NCBI GenBank assembly: GCA_903829815.1
Contig: CAIKRR010000015.1
Span: forward strand, 1-64,000
Source of the DNA: an uncultured Pseudomonadota bacterium
Lineage (GTDB): Bacteria > Pseudomonadota > Gammaproteobacteria > Burkholderiales > SG8-39
DNA: 64,000 bases
Reading direction: 5' to 3'
Shown here: positions 7,800 through 16,272 of the stretch, piece after piece
Position numbering within the stretch: the first letter of the stretch is position 1
How the letters are laid out: every line of letters starts with the position of its first letter
Translations under genes and position numbers: made by a program
Notes under the pieces: generated by a model
Databases searched by the model: none
Told to the model about the DNA's origin: nothing
What the model saw: the letters and a program-made list of their open reading frames with translations, nothing else

Positions 7800-9023
7800 A
7801 TGGCTGGCCCACTCTCGCACATCCGTGTCCTCGATCTCTCGCGTGTTCTCGCCGGCCCCTGGGCCGGGCAGAACCTGGCCGACCTGGGGGCCGAGGTCAT
7901 CAAGGTCGAGCGACCCAAGTCCGGTGATGACTCGCGCGCCTTCGGACCGCCCTGGGTGAAGGACACCGAGGGCAAGGACACGCGTGATTCGGCCTACTTC
8001 ACCTCGGCCAATCGGGGCAAGAAGTCGATCACGCTCAACATGGCCGATCCCGAGGGGCAGCGCATCGTGCGCGAACTGGCCCGGCAAAGCGATGTGCTGA
8101 TCGAGAACTACAAGTTCGGCGACCTGGCCCGCTATGGCCTGGGATACGACGACCTCAAGGTGATCAACCCCGGCCTCATCTACTGCTCGGTCACCGGCTT
8201 TGGCCAGACCGGGCCGTTCAAGGAGCGCCCGGGCTACGACTTCATGATCCAGGGCATGGGCGGGATGATGAGCGTCACCGGCGAACCCGATGGCGCACCG
8301 GGCGGTGGCCCGCAGCGCGCCGGTGTTCCGGTGGCTGACATCATCACCGGCATGTATGCCTCGATTGCCATCTGCGCGGCGATCGCCAGCCGTGAGCGTA
8401 CCGGGCGTGGCCAGCACATCGACTGTGCGCTGCTCGACTCGCAGATCGCGCTCATGAGCTACCAGAACGCCAACTTCTTCTCCACGGGCAAGTCGCCCTC
8501 GCGCATCGGCAACCTGCACCCCAATATCGTGCCCTACCAGCCGTTTCGCACAAGCGATGGCAGCGTGATCGTGGCCTGCGGCAACGACAATCTCTACCGC
8601 CGGCTGTGCGATGTGATCCAGCGTCCGGATCTGGTCACCGACGAGCGCTTTGCCACCAATGGCAAGCGGGTCGAGAACCGGACCGAGATGACCCGCATCC
8701 TGCAGGAGATCTTCAGCACCCGCAGCACGCGCGAGTGGGTGGGTGACCTCGAAGCCGCTGGCGTGGCCAATGGCCCGATCAACACCATGGCCGAGGTGTA
8801 TGAAGAGCCGCAGGTCATTGCCCGCGGCATCCGGCTCGAACTCGATCACCCGGTGGCGGGCAAGCTCTCGGGCGTCGCGAGTCCGATGCGCTTCTCGGAC
8901 ACCACCATCGAGTACCGTAACGCCCCGCCCGTGCTCGGGCAGCACACCGAGGAGGTGCTGGGCGAGAAGCTCGGGCTCTCAGGCGATGAGATTGCAGCGC
9001 TGCGCGTGAAGGGCCTGATCTGA
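7800..9023 (+). CDS. Class III CoA-transferase (CaiB/BaiF family)
   Basis: This 407-residue family III CoA-transferase moves CoA between carboxylic acids through an aspartyl intermediate. Visible marks are RVLDLSRVLAGPWAGQNLAD at the start, GAEVIKVERP, IENYKFGDL near residue 101, and SVTGFGQTGP near 130. The nucleophile Asp is at residue 213 in GQHIDCALLDSQIAL, so this copy looks catalytically complete, unlike the one at 3011-4204. The ATG at 7800 is preferred to the GTG nine bases upstream. The gap of 69 bases after the SMR-like gene allows co-transcription. The acid partner is unknown. A hairpin follows the stop codon. Confidence 0.9.
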   Translation: MAGPLSHIRVLDLSRVLAGPWAGQNLADLGAEVIKVERPKSGDDSRAFGPPWVKDTEGKDTRDSAYFTSANRGKKSITLNMADPEGQRIVRELARQSDVLIENYKFGDLARYGLGYDDLKVINPGLIYCSVTGFGQTGPFKERPGYDFMIQGMGGMMSVTGEPDGAPGGGPQRAGVPVADIITGMYASIAICAAIASRERTGRGQHIDCALLDSQIALMSYQNANFFSTGKSPSRIGNLHPNIVPYQPFRTSDGSVIVACGNDNLYRRLCDVIQRPDLVTDERFATNGKRVENRTEMTRILQEIFSTRSTREWVGDLEAAGVANGPINTMAEVYEEPQVIARGIRLELDHPVAGKLSGVASPMRFSDTTIEYRNAPPVLGQHTEEVLGEKLGLSGDEIAALRVKGLI

Positions 9024-9055
9024 ACCCGACCGGAGTCCCTTCAGTCCGATCGGGT
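9024..9055. terminator. Hairpin after the CoA-transferase gene
   Basis: Directly after the stop at 9023, ACCCGA (9024-9029) and CGGA (9031-9034) pair with TCCG (9045-9048) and TCGGGT (9050-9055), with one mismatch and a ten-base loop. No U-run follows, so it may slow or stabilise rather than terminate. Confidence 0.35.
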
Positions 9056-9100
9056 CTGGAAGCACTCCCCCTGTCAGCACGCCCTCCAACCGGAGCCTCC

Positions 9101-9901
9101 ATGACTTCTCGCAGAGATCTCTTCGCATCGGCCGCGGCCGGTGCCGCCACGGCGTTGCTGCCAGCGCCCGCGCAGGCACAGCCGCGGCCTCGTACATTCG
9201 TACTCATCCACGGCGCATGGCACGGGGGTTGGTGCTGGTCGCGTGTGGCAGCGCGCCTCTCCGCGCACGGGCATCGCGTGCTGGCGCCCTCACTCACCGG
9301 GCTCGCCGATCGGTCGCACCTGCTCAGCACGGCCATTACCCTCGACACGCATATCGCCGACATCGTCAACCTGTTTACCTGGGAAGACCTGCATGAGGTC
9401 GTGCTGGTGGCGCACTCGTATGGTGGCTGGCCGGTCTCCGGCGCCCTCGAAAAGGTGCTTTCCCGCGTCAGCTCGGTTGTCTTCCTCGACGCCTTCATGC
9501 CCGCTGATGGCGAACGCGGGCTTGATCTGAGTTCGGAACAGTTCCAGGTCGCGCTGCGCGCGGCCGTGGCACGCGGCGAAGCAGGGCGACCGGTGCCGCC
9601 GGCATCGGCCTTCCGTCTGCGGGATGCGGGCGATGCAGCCTGGGTCACCGCACGGATGACACCACAACCGGTCGGGGTCGCGCTGCAACCCATTCATCTG
9701 ACCGGGGCACGCGACAAGGTGCCACGGAAGACCTACATCCGGGCACCCGCCTATCCGCAACCCAGCTTCGATGCCTATCTCGCCAGGTGCGCAGCCGACC
9801 CGACCTGGCGTACGTTCGTCCTCGCGCCCGAGGAGGCGGGTCACGACGCGATGGTCGATGCACCGGATCGTGTGGTCCGGATTCTCGAAGACGTGGCCTG
9901 A
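9101..9901 (+). CDS. Exported alpha/beta hydrolase (EstC/HNL-like esterase), Tat signal
   Basis: This 266-residue protein opens with a twin-arginine signal (SRRDLF, then an Ala-rich core ending PAQAQ), so it is probably exported folded to the periplasm. The mature part has the oxyanion motif LIHGAWHGGWCW (residues 35-46) and the nucleophile elbow AHSYGG with Ser at 106. A C-terminal His lies in EEAGHDAMVDAPD. This pattern is typical of the plant hydroxynitrile-lyase/methylesterase-like bacterial esterases. The start at 9101 has CGGAG upstream. It converges with the gloC-like gene at 9921. The substrate is unknown; small aromatic esters are common in the family. Confidence 0.85.
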   Translation: MTSRRDLFASAAAGAATALLPAPAQAQPRPRTFVLIHGAWHGGWCWSRVAARLSAHGHRVLAPSLTGLADRSHLLSTAITLDTHIADIVNLFTWEDLHEVVLVAHSYGGWPVSGALEKVLSRVSSVVFLDAFMPADGERGLDLSSEQFQVALRAAVARGEAGRPVPPASAFRLRDAGDAAWVTARMTPQPVGVALQPIHLTGARDKVPRKTYIRAPAYPQPSFDAYLARCAADPTWRTFVLAPEEAGHDAMVDAPDRVVRILEDVA

Positions 9902-9920
9902 TCGAAGCTGTCTGCCGCAC

Positions 9921-10583
9921 TCAGCGCGCGCGGTCCTGCCTTGCCAGCACGGTATCAGCCACGAAGGGGTTCGATCGTCGTTCGGCACCAAAGGTTGATG
10001 TCGATCCGTGTCCGGGAACGAAAGTGACATCATCGCCCAGGGGCCAGAGCTTCTGGGTGATCGAATTCACCAGGGTCGCCATGTCGCCGCGCGGGAAGTC
10101 GCTGCGACCGATCGAGCCTTCGAAGATCACATCGCCCACGAAGGCCACACGTTCGCCCCGCTCGAAGAAGATCACGTGCCCGGGGGTATGACCCGGGCAG
10201 TGCCGCACCTCGAGCACGAGTTCGCCGACCTGCACGGTGTCGCCGTCTTCGAGCCAGCGGTCGGGCGTGAAGACCTCCGCCGGCGGCAGGCCGAAGCGCT
10301 TCGTGCTGGCCGGCAGCTGATCGATCCAGAAGGTTTCCTCGCGCTGCGGACCCTCGACCGGCACACCGGTGCGACGCCGCAGTTCACCGGTGCCGGCGCA
10401 GTGGTCGGCATGACCGTGGGTGATGAGAATCTTTTCGAGCGTCGCCCCCGAGCGGCGGATGGCATCTTCGATACGGTCGAGATCGCCGCCCGGATCAACC
10501 ACCGCACAGCGGTTGGTCTTCTCACAGACGATGATCGAGCAGTTCTGCTCGAAGGGCGTGACGGGGACGAGGTAGACCTTCAT
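9921..10583 (-). CDS. gloC: Type II glyoxalase II (GloC/YcbL), metallo-beta-lactamase fold
   Basis: This 220-residue cytoplasmic metallohydrolase closely follows E. coli GloC along its whole length. It shares the N-terminus (VPVTPFEQNCSI), DPGGD, the zinc motif THGHADH near residue 55, HCPGHTPGHV, GDVIFEGSIGRSDFPRGD, and the final PGHGSTSTFGAER-NPF segment. It hydrolyses S-D-lactoylglutathione, or related acylglutathiones, to free glutathione and acid, completing methylglyoxal detoxification. It stands alone on the minus strand. No partner gloA is visible. The glutathione-binding domain of classical GloB is absent, as expected for this subgroup. Confidence 0.9.
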   Translation of the reverse strand: MKVYLVPVTPFEQNCSIIVCEKTNRCAVVDPGGDLDRIEDAIRRSGATLEKILITHGHADHCAGTGELRRRTGVPVEGPQREETFWIDQLPASTKRFGLPPAEVFTPDRWLEDGDTVQVGELVLEVRHCPGHTPGHVIFFERGERVAFVGDVIFEGSIGRSDFPRGDMATLVNSITQKLWPLGDDVTFVPGHGSTSTFGAERRSNPFVADTVLARQDRAR

Positions 10584-10889
10584 GGGGGGATGGGGCAGAG
10601 GGTGAGAACGAGAGCCTAGCAGGGTGGCGAGGTGGCGAACAGGGCTGACTCGGGCCGCGCAGTTCTGCCAACGCGATATCAGCAGTCCGCTGTGTCAGCT
10701 ACCCGATGTGCTTGCGGGCTACCTCAAGCCCGATCTCGATGACGAGCCCGCGGCCATCTTCGGCCCGACTCGCGGGTTTACTCGACTGGCCAGTCCACCA
10801 CCCCCACCTCCCAGGGTCGAACCGCGCCAACCGCGACCCTCAGGTAACTGCGGATTCAGGCCGCCCCTACCCGGCGACAGCGCCTGCTA
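10584..10889. other. Non-coding stretch with decayed flank of a TauE-type gene
   Basis: No convincing gene is seen in these 306 bases. Around 10787-10815 the sequence resembles the stretch just past the intact TauE/SafE gene at 12872-12890 (shared words such as CCAGTCCACCAC). It probably belongs to the same duplicated and decayed segment as 10890-11166. The short plus-strand frame 10624-10893 has proline-rich, shadow-like composition and no family resemblance. Confidence 0.4.
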
Positions 10890-11166
10890 CTAGATCGACA
10901 CCAGCCCCACCACGAACTTCACCACCATCACGGCCATCATGCCTGCAAAGATCCGGCGCAGCACCTTCGCGCCCGAACGATGCGCGAGGCGCGCGCCCAC
11001 CAGTGCCATGAGGACGCTGCCCACCGCCAGGGCGGCAAACGCAGGCAGATACACATAGCCCAGGTGCGGACCGGGCAAGTGCGCCCGCAGCGATGAAGCC
11101 GATGTAAGGACGATGGTGCCCATGCAGGTACCGAGCTCCGCATGCAGTACGTGACTCGGATCGAAC
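10890..11166 (-). pseudogene. Remnant of a second TauE/SafE permease gene with internal deletion
   Basis: Read on the minus strand, this piece encodes about 91 residues that match two separate parts of the intact permease at 12894-13823. One is the SHVLHxxLGTCMGTIVLTSA segment (about 29 residues), joined directly to the C-terminal HLGYVYLPAFAAL segment (about 62 residues). Roughly 134 residues in between are missing, as is everything N-terminal. A 16-base island at the junction (11071-11086) is identical to 13282-13297 of the intact gene, so the deletion probably happened in two steps. The frame is still open to the stop at 10890, but the protein would lack most membrane helices and has no credible start. 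Confidence 0.85.
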
Positions 11167-11273
11167 ACCTGCGGTGGCGGGCAAGGCGCCATGAAAACAG
11201 GACGGGGCGCGAATCTCCGGGCACGCCCATTGCTGTCCTCTGGGGCATTACCCGCCGCCTCAGGACCTCTGCC

Positions 11274-12842
11274 ATGCCCGTACCCGCCGCCGACACCATC
11301 CTCCTCATTGCAGGGGGCCGCGTCTACGACCATGAAGGCAACGTCGACCTGCCCGCCATCGCCGATGTCCTCGTCATCGGGGGCACGATCGCCGCGGTGC
11401 GCGCAGGCATCGCGGCTGCCCTCGATCGGGGCGACCCGGTGCCCGAACTGGGCGCTCGCCGCCCCACCGAGACCATCGATGCCGCCGGCCATCTGGTGAT
11501 GCCAGGCTTCGTCAACGCGCATTACCACTCTCACGACGTGCTTCTGAAAGGGGTCTTCGAGACCATTCCGCTTGAACTCTGGGTGCTGAGCGCCCTGCCC
11601 CCCAGCTACCCCAAGCGCAGCGTCGCCGAGATCCGCGCACGCACCCTGGTGGGCGCCATGGAGTGCCTGCGCGGGGGCATGACCACGGTGCAGGACCTGG
11701 CCACGCTCTACCCCTATGACGAAGCGCATCTTGAGGCGGCGCTGCAGGCCTATGAGGATATCGGCATCCGCTGCGTCTTCGCGCTGCAGGTGGCCGACGT
11801 ACCCGGCGTGAAGTCGATTCCGTTCTGGGATGAGGTGGTGCCCGCCGATCGCCGCGGTGCGCTTTCGGGCGCGGTCGAACCGTTTCGCGGCATCGATCTG
11901 CCGCAGATGCTGAGCGGATTGGCCACACAGCACGCCGAGCGCTCGCCGCGGATCACCTGGGCGCTGGGGCCGACGAGCCCCGAGCGCTGCAGCGAACATC
12001 TGCTGGGCTCGATGGGCGACCTGTCGCGCAACCGCCAGTTGCCGGTCTACACGCACATCTACGAATCCAAGGCCATGACGCTCATCGCCCGTCAGACTCA
12101 TGCGGCCGATCAGGGCTCACTCATTCGCTATCTCGATCGGGTGGGCCTCCTCAACGCGCGCCTCAGTCTTGCGCACAGCGTCTGGATGTCACGCCCCGAA
12201 ATCGAACAGATCGGTGCCAGCGGCGCCAATGTGGTGCTGAACCCCGTGGGCAATCTCAAGACTCGCAGCGGCGTGGCGCCGATTCGCACCTATCTTGCCA
12301 ACGGGGTCAATGTGGCCCTGGGCTGTGACAACTGCAGCTGCAGCGACTCGCAGAACATGTTCCAGTCGATGAAGCTCTACGCCTCGCTTGCGGCCATCAC
12401 CCACCCCGAGCCGGGACCGCCCACGGCGGCACAGGCACTGTGGAGCGCCACCGTCGGGGGCGCGCGCACGGCCGGCCTCGAAGGGCGCGTCGGCGCGCTG
12501 CGCCCGGGCATGGCCGCCGACATCACGCTCATCGACCTCGACGACCCTTCCTTCGTGCCCCTCAACAGCGTCGCGCGACAACTCGTCTTCACCGAGTCGG
12601 GGCGCGGCGTTCGCACCGTCATCGTCGATGGCCGCGTCGTGGTGCGAGGCGGCAAGCTGACCACCATCGACGAGCGGGCGCTTCGCGAAGAGGTGGCCGA
12701 ACTCATGGTCGAATTGCGCCATGACATCGCGCAGGTGGTCGACCGCAACGCGGCGATGATGCCCTGGCTCATGGAAGCCCATAGGCGCACGTGGGCCACC
12801 GACATCGGCCTCGAGCGCTATATCGGGCGGGGCGATGACTGA
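11274..12842 (+). CDS. Amidohydrolase-family deaminase/chlorohydrolase-like enzyme
   Basis: This 522-residue cytoplasmic metal-dependent hydrolase belongs to the amidohydrolase superfamily (cytosine deaminase / TrzN / AtzA group). The metal ligands are visible in order: HYHSHD after VMPGFVNA (residues about 77-87), YTHIYESK, LAHSVW, and a late Asp in ALGCDN. The C-terminal composite domain carries GRVGALRPGMAADITLID and DGRVVVRGGKL. The ATG at 11274 has CAGGA upstream; the in-frame extension to 11142 runs into the permease remnant and is not credible. The likely reaction is hydrolytic deamination or dechlorination of an N-heterocycle. The adjacent TauE/SafE permease, in two copies, suggests export or import of a related anion, which is inference. 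Confidence 0.87.
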   Translation: MPVPAADTILLIAGGRVYDHEGNVDLPAIADVLVIGGTIAAVRAGIAAALDRGDPVPELGARRPTETIDAAGHLVMPGFVNAHYHSHDVLLKGVFETIPLELWVLSALPPSYPKRSVAEIRARTLVGAMECLRGGMTTVQDLATLYPYDEAHLEAALQAYEDIGIRCVFALQVADVPGVKSIPFWDEVVPADRRGALSGAVEPFRGIDLPQMLSGLATQHAERSPRITWALGPTSPERCSEHLLGSMGDLSRNRQLPVYTHIYESKAMTLIARQTHAADQGSLIRYLDRVGLLNARLSLAHSVWMSRPEIEQIGASGANVVLNPVGNLKTRSGVAPIRTYLANGVNVALGCDNCSCSDSQNMFQSMKLYASLAAITHPEPGPPTAAQALWSATVGGARTAGLEGRVGALRPGMAADITLIDLDDPSFVPLNSVARQLVFTESGRGVRTVIVDGRVVVRGGKLTTIDERALREEVAELMVELRHDIAQVVDRNAAMMPWLMEAHRRTWATDIGLERYIGRGDD

Positions 12843-12893
12843 GCGCGTCCTGCTCGACGCGTTCACATCGCTGCCCAGTCCACCACGCCACCC

Positions 12894-13823
12894 CTAGAGC
12901 AAGCCCACCACCAGCTTGATCGTCATCACATACATCATCGCGGCAAACACCCGGCGCAAGAGCGTGGCCCCCGAGCGGTGCGCCATGCGTGCGCCCAAAG
13001 GCGCCATGAAGACGCTCGCCACACCGAGCGCCGCAAACGCAGGCAGGTACACATAGCCCAGGTGCGGATCGGGTAGCCCCGGCACCGACCAGCCGTTGAC
13101 GATGAACCCGAGCGTACCGGCCACCGCAATCGGAAATCCGAGGGCGGCAGCGGTGCCGATGGCGGTATGAAACGGCAGCGCGCAGAACACGAGAAACGGA
13201 ATCGTCAGCGCCGCCCCGCCAATGGCCACCATGGCCGAAAAGGCGCAGATCAAGAAGCCTGCAATGAACAGACCCAGCGGCCCGGGCAAGTGCGCCCCGG
13301 CACGTGGCTTCCAGCCCACGAGCATCTGCGTGGCCGAATAGCACACGAACACGGCAAACACGATGGCAAGGGGCACAGTGGGGATGTAGCGCGCAACCCA
13401 ACTGCCGGCAAAGCCGCCGGCGATGAGGCCGGGCGTCATGCCGCGTACCACCCCCCAGTTGACCGCGCCATGCTGATGGTGGGCGCGCAGGCTGGAGGCC
13501 GATGTGAGGACGATGGTGCCCATGCAGGTACCGAGCGCCACATGCAGCACGTGACTTGCGTCGAAGCCCTGGCGAGTGAAGAGGTCAGTCATCATCGGCA
13601 CGACGATGGCGCCACCACCCACACCCAGCATGCCGGCGAAGAGGCCGACGATGACGCCGACGACGGCATAGGCGAGAAGCCACTGATCCAGGATGATGAC
13701 CCCAATGCTCTGGTCGCTACGCAGCGCACCCTTCATGGGGAAGCGTGGCGCGCGCGTGGCCATACGCGTTTCCGGCGGGCGCCGCAACGCCGTTGCGGGC
13801 GCCTGCCGTGATGCAATTGCCAT
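12894..13823 (-). CDS. TauE/SafE-family sulfite/anion permease
   Basis: This 309-residue inner-membrane protein of the TauE/SafE (DUF81) family carries the repeated signature GMLGVGGGAIVVPMM near residue 65 and VAIGGAALTIPFLVF in the second half, each at the start of a helix bundle. Relatives move sulfite, sulfoacetate or other organosulfur anions. The start is uncertain: the frame opens at 13823, but internal ATGs at 13763 and 13736 would give a more usual N-terminus just before helix 1. It converges on the amidohydrolase gene, and a broken copy of the same gene lies on that gene's other side. Its upstream region is shared with the 6S-like RNA promoter. Confidence 0.87.
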   Translation of the reverse strand: MAIASRQAPATALRRPPETRMATRAPRFPMKGALRSDQSIGVIILDQWLLAYAVVGVIVGLFAGMLGVGGGAIVVPMMTDLFTRQGFDASHVLHVALGTCMGTIVLTSASSLRAHHQHGAVNWGVVRGMTPGLIAGGFAGSWVARYIPTVPLAIVFAVFVCYSATQMLVGWKPRAGAHLPGPLGLFIAGFLICAFSAMVAIGGAALTIPFLVFCALPFHTAIGTAAALGFPIAVAGTLGFIVNGWSVPGLPDPHLGYVYLPAFAALGVASVFMAPLGARMAHRSGATLLRRVFAAMMYVMTIKLVVGLL

Positions 13824-13828
13824 TCGGT

Positions 13829-13836
13829 GTCATAAT
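13829..13836 (+). promoter_or_regulatory. Extended -10 promoter of the 6S-like RNA
   Basis: TGT followed by CATAAT (13831-13836) makes an extended -10 element; no clear -35 is seen. It would start RNA at about 13843. It lies just outside the opposite-strand TauE/SafE reading frame. Confidence 0.5.
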
Positions 13837-13842
13837 AGTCTC

Positions 13843-14058
13843 ACAGAGGGGGAGTGGGGGAGCTTGTGCGGGCCTGACCCCGGCTTGAATAAAAGCCGAT
13901 GGCGCGTCTGCCGGTGTGAAGGTCGTTACTGAATCGACAATGCGGCTGGATCTCATCGGCTGCATGGCCATCGAGCGCGATCGGTCGGGACAGCCTGATG
14001 GGTTCTCCGCAAGATCTTCGCCCGTGCCGGGCGCGAGCGTGGCACGGGCGTTTTATTT
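13843..14058 (+). ncRNA. ssrS: Candidate 6S RNA
   Basis: This 200-odd-base stretch has an extended -10 at its start and an intrinsic terminator at its end, with no coding frame. It can fold like 6S RNA. CGGGC (13869-13873) pairs with GCCTG (13993-13997), TG with CA and CCC (13878-13880) with GGG (13987-13989). This gives a closing stem with an asymmetric bulge that resembles GGGCCAGUCCCC / GGGUUACAGCCU of E. coli 6S. A CGGCTT/AAGCCG hairpin (13881-13898) then leads into the large central region. 6S RNA binds the housekeeping RNA polymerase holoenzyme in stationary phase. The usual neighbour, the ygfA-type gene, is not here, so the identification rests on sequence and folding by eye. Confidence 0.55.
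14019..14058 (+). terminator. Rho-independent terminator ending the 6S-like RNA
   Basis: CGCCCGTGCC (14019-14028) and GGCACGGGCG (14041-14050) form a perfect ten-base-pair stem with a twelve-base loop, followed by TTTTATTT (14051-14058). Its position before the GTG at 14070 argues that the dsbD-like gene starts downstream of it. Confidence 0.85.
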
Positions 14059-14069
14059 GGGGCAATAGC

Positions 14070-16232
14070 GTGCGGGTCCTCCTCCTGGCAGCCTTGGTCG
14101 GTCTTCTTGCGAGCATGCAGTGCGTGCGCGCGGATCCGATACGCACCGACCAACTCGAGGTCGAACTCATTGCCGAGCAGGGTGCGCTCGTCGCCGGTGG
14201 GCGCACCTGGCTTGCCGTGCGACTGCACCATGCCCCGCAATGGCATACCTACTGGCGCAACCCGGGTGATGCGGGTGCGGCCACGCAAGTGAGCTGGGAT
14301 CTGCCGCCTGGCTTCAACGCCGGTGCCCTCGAATGGCCCGTGCCATCCCGCATTCCGGTACCGCCCCTTGCCAACTACGGTTACGAGGGTGACGTGTTGT
14401 TGCTGGCACCGCTTGTCGTCCCCGCGCTTGGGTCCGGCGATCAAGCCACTCTGCGTGCGCATGTCGACTGGCTGGTCTGCAAGGAGGTCTGCATTCCAGG
14501 CAGTGCCGATCTGGTGCTCACGCTTCCGATCGTGCAGGGCTCGGTCATACCCGATGCCCGATGGTCGCAAGCGTTCGAGCGTGCACGAGCGCGCATGCCC
14601 CGCGCCGTCGATGGTCTGGTCGCGAGTGCCAAGGCTTCTGGCCGCGTGGTCGATCTGGACATCACTTGCCTGGGCTGCACGATGCCCGCGTTGCGCAGCG
14701 CCTACTTCTTTGCAGCAGCCGAGGGCCTGGTGGAGCCTTCCCGGGCACAGGCGCTCAGCCAGCAGGGTCAGGGGGGCGGCGCCATCCGGCTTCGCCTGCC
14801 AGTGGCCCTCGACCTGCGCGAGCAGCGCTCGCCGCTCGAGGGCGTGCTCGTGACTGACCCAGCGCTGGCGGCTGACGCCGCCGGCATTGCGATCAGCTTC
14901 GCCCTGGAAGGCACACCTTTGGCCGGACTCGCTGCAGTGCCGGCAGAGCCGGCACTGCGCCCACCACTGCTGTCGTTCGCTACGCTGCTTGCACTGGCCC
15001 TGGCACTGGCCGGTGGTGTCGTCCTCAATCTCATGCCCTGTGTCTTCCCGGTGCTGTCCCTGAAGATTCTCGCCTTTGTCAGCGACGCCCACGGCGATGC
15101 GCGAGAGGCCCGCGCGAACGGCGCGGCGTTTGCCGCCGGCATCGTGGTGTCGTTTCTCGTCCTGGGCATCGTTGTGGTGGCACTGCGCGAGGCAGGCAGT
15201 TCGCTCGGTTGGGGCTTTCAACTGCAATCACCGTGGGCCGTGGCCTCGCTCGCCGCGCTCTTCCTTGTGCTGGCACTGAACCTGCTCGGCGCATTCGAGG
15301 TTGCGCTGCCGGCGGTGGGCGGGGGCTCGGCCGAGCAGGCCCGGGCGACGCGACGCAGTGCTCGCGCGAGCGCCTTCTTGTCGGGCACGCTCGCCGCCAT
15401 CGTTGCCTCACCCTGCACGGCGCCCTTCATGGGCGCAGCCCTGGGCTATGCCCTGGTGCAGGAGAGCGCGGGTGCTTTGGGCATCTTTGCCGCCATTGGT
15501 CTTGGCATGGCCTTACCCTATGTGCTCCTCACTCGTAGCCCGGCACTGCTGCGCAGCCTGCCACGCCCCGGCCCCTGGCTGCTGTGGTTGCGACGCGCCC
15601 TCGCCCTGCCACTCCTGGGCACCGTAGCGTGGCTCCTTTGGGTGCTCGAGCAGCAGACCGACAGCGGTGCGCTGCGCGCCGTACTGATCGGACTTGGGCT
15701 CATCGGCGTTGCCGCCATGGTCCACGGGCGGGTCCAGTTCAGGGGCCGTCCCGGATGGGAAATGGCGGCGCTCCTGCTGGCCTCGGGCGGTATTGCCCTG
15801 GCGGGCGTCGGACTCTCGCAAGGCACGAGCGACACGAGCGTCAAGAGCGAACCAGAGCATGAGGGGTCAGGCGCCTCGAAGCAGGCAGCCGCGATCATCT
15901 GGCAGCCCTGGTCACCCGAGGCAGTGGACGCGGCCCTGGCACGCGGCGAATCAGTCTTCGTCGACTTCACTGCGGCCTGGTGCATCACCTGCCAGGTCAA
16001 CAAGAAGCTCGTGCTCGAGCGCAGCGACATCGACAGGCTCTTTGCCGAGCGTTCGGTTCGTCGCATGCGTGCCGACTGGACACGCCGTGACGAGCGCATC
16101 ACCGATGCGCTGGCCCGTCTTGGGCGCAATGGAGTTCCGGTCTACGTGCTCTACCGGCCCGAGCAGTCGCCGCTGGTCTTGCCCGAAGTGCTTACCACTG
16201 GCGCGATCGAGGCAGCGATAACGGCGAAGTAG
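14070..16232 (+). CDS. DsbD/ScsB-type thiol:disulfide interchange protein
   Basis: This is a large (about 720 residues) inner-membrane protein that passes reducing power from cytoplasmic thioredoxin to the periplasm. Order: signal peptide, N-terminal periplasmic domain with WLVCKEVCIPG and DITCLGC cysteines, eight-helix DsbD core with the cysteines of NLMPCVFPVLSLK and ASPCTAPFMGAALG, and a C-terminal thioredoxin domain with AAWCITC and GVPVYVLY. The N-terminal domain (HHAPQWHTYWRNPGDAG) is of the ScsB kind rather than classical E. coli DsbD. The frame opens at 13998, but a strong terminator at 14019-14058 lies inside that extension. The GTG at 14070, after GGGGC, is therefore preferred. It converges with atpC. 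Confidence 0.88.
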   Translation: MRVLLLAALVGLLASMQCVRADPIRTDQLEVELIAEQGALVAGGRTWLAVRLHHAPQWHTYWRNPGDAGAATQVSWDLPPGFNAGALEWPVPSRIPVPPLANYGYEGDVLLLAPLVVPALGSGDQATLRAHVDWLVCKEVCIPGSADLVLTLPIVQGSVIPDARWSQAFERARARMPRAVDGLVASAKASGRVVDLDITCLGCTMPALRSAYFFAAAEGLVEPSRAQALSQQGQGGGAIRLRLPVALDLREQRSPLEGVLVTDPALAADAAGIAISFALEGTPLAGLAAVPAEPALRPPLLSFATLLALALALAGGVVLNLMPCVFPVLSLKILAFVSDAHGDAREARANGAAFAAGIVVSFLVLGIVVVALREAGSSLGWGFQLQSPWAVASLAALFLVLALNLLGAFEVALPAVGGGSAEQARATRRSARASAFLSGTLAAIVASPCTAPFMGAALGYALVQESAGALGIFAAIGLGMALPYVLLTRSPALLRSLPRPGPWLLWLRRALALPLLGTVAWLLWVLEQQTDSGALRAVLIGLGLIGVAAMVHGRVQFRGRPGWEMAALLLASGGIALAGVGLSQGTSDTSVKSEPEHEGSGASKQAAAIIWQPWSPEAVDAALARGESVFVDFTAAWCITCQVNKKLVLERSDIDRLFAERSVRRMRADWTRRDERITDALARLGRNGVPVYVLYRPEQSPLVLPEVLTTGAIEAAITAK

Positions 16233-16243
16233 GCTTGCTGAGG

Positions 16244-16259
16244 GCTCTACGGCGAGAGC
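16244..16259. terminator. Short hairpin between converging dsbD-like gene and atpC
   Basis: GCTCT (16244-16248) pairs with AGAGC (16255-16259) across a six-base loop in the 40-base gap between the two stop codons. No T-run is seen on either side, so terminator function is only possible. Confidence 0.25.
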
Positions 16260-16272
16260 GCTGCACCAAGGC

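Noticed and set aside
7350-8945. 531-residue minus-strand frame opposite the CoA-transferase
   Set aside because: Antisense shadow; composition rich in His, Arg and Asp, no recognisable domain.
10624-10893. 89-residue plus-strand frame
   Set aside because: Pro-rich tail and no family; it overlaps the decayed permease flank and has no credible ribosome site.
13843-14058. Riboswitch interpretation of the 6S-like leader
   Set aside because: No known aptamer consensus was recognised, and the terminator ends an RNA that folds on itself as a closed rod, which fits 6S better.
13998-14069. Upstream ATG extension of the dsbD-type gene
   Set aside because: A strong intrinsic terminator lies inside it, so transcripts reading this start would end before the gene body.
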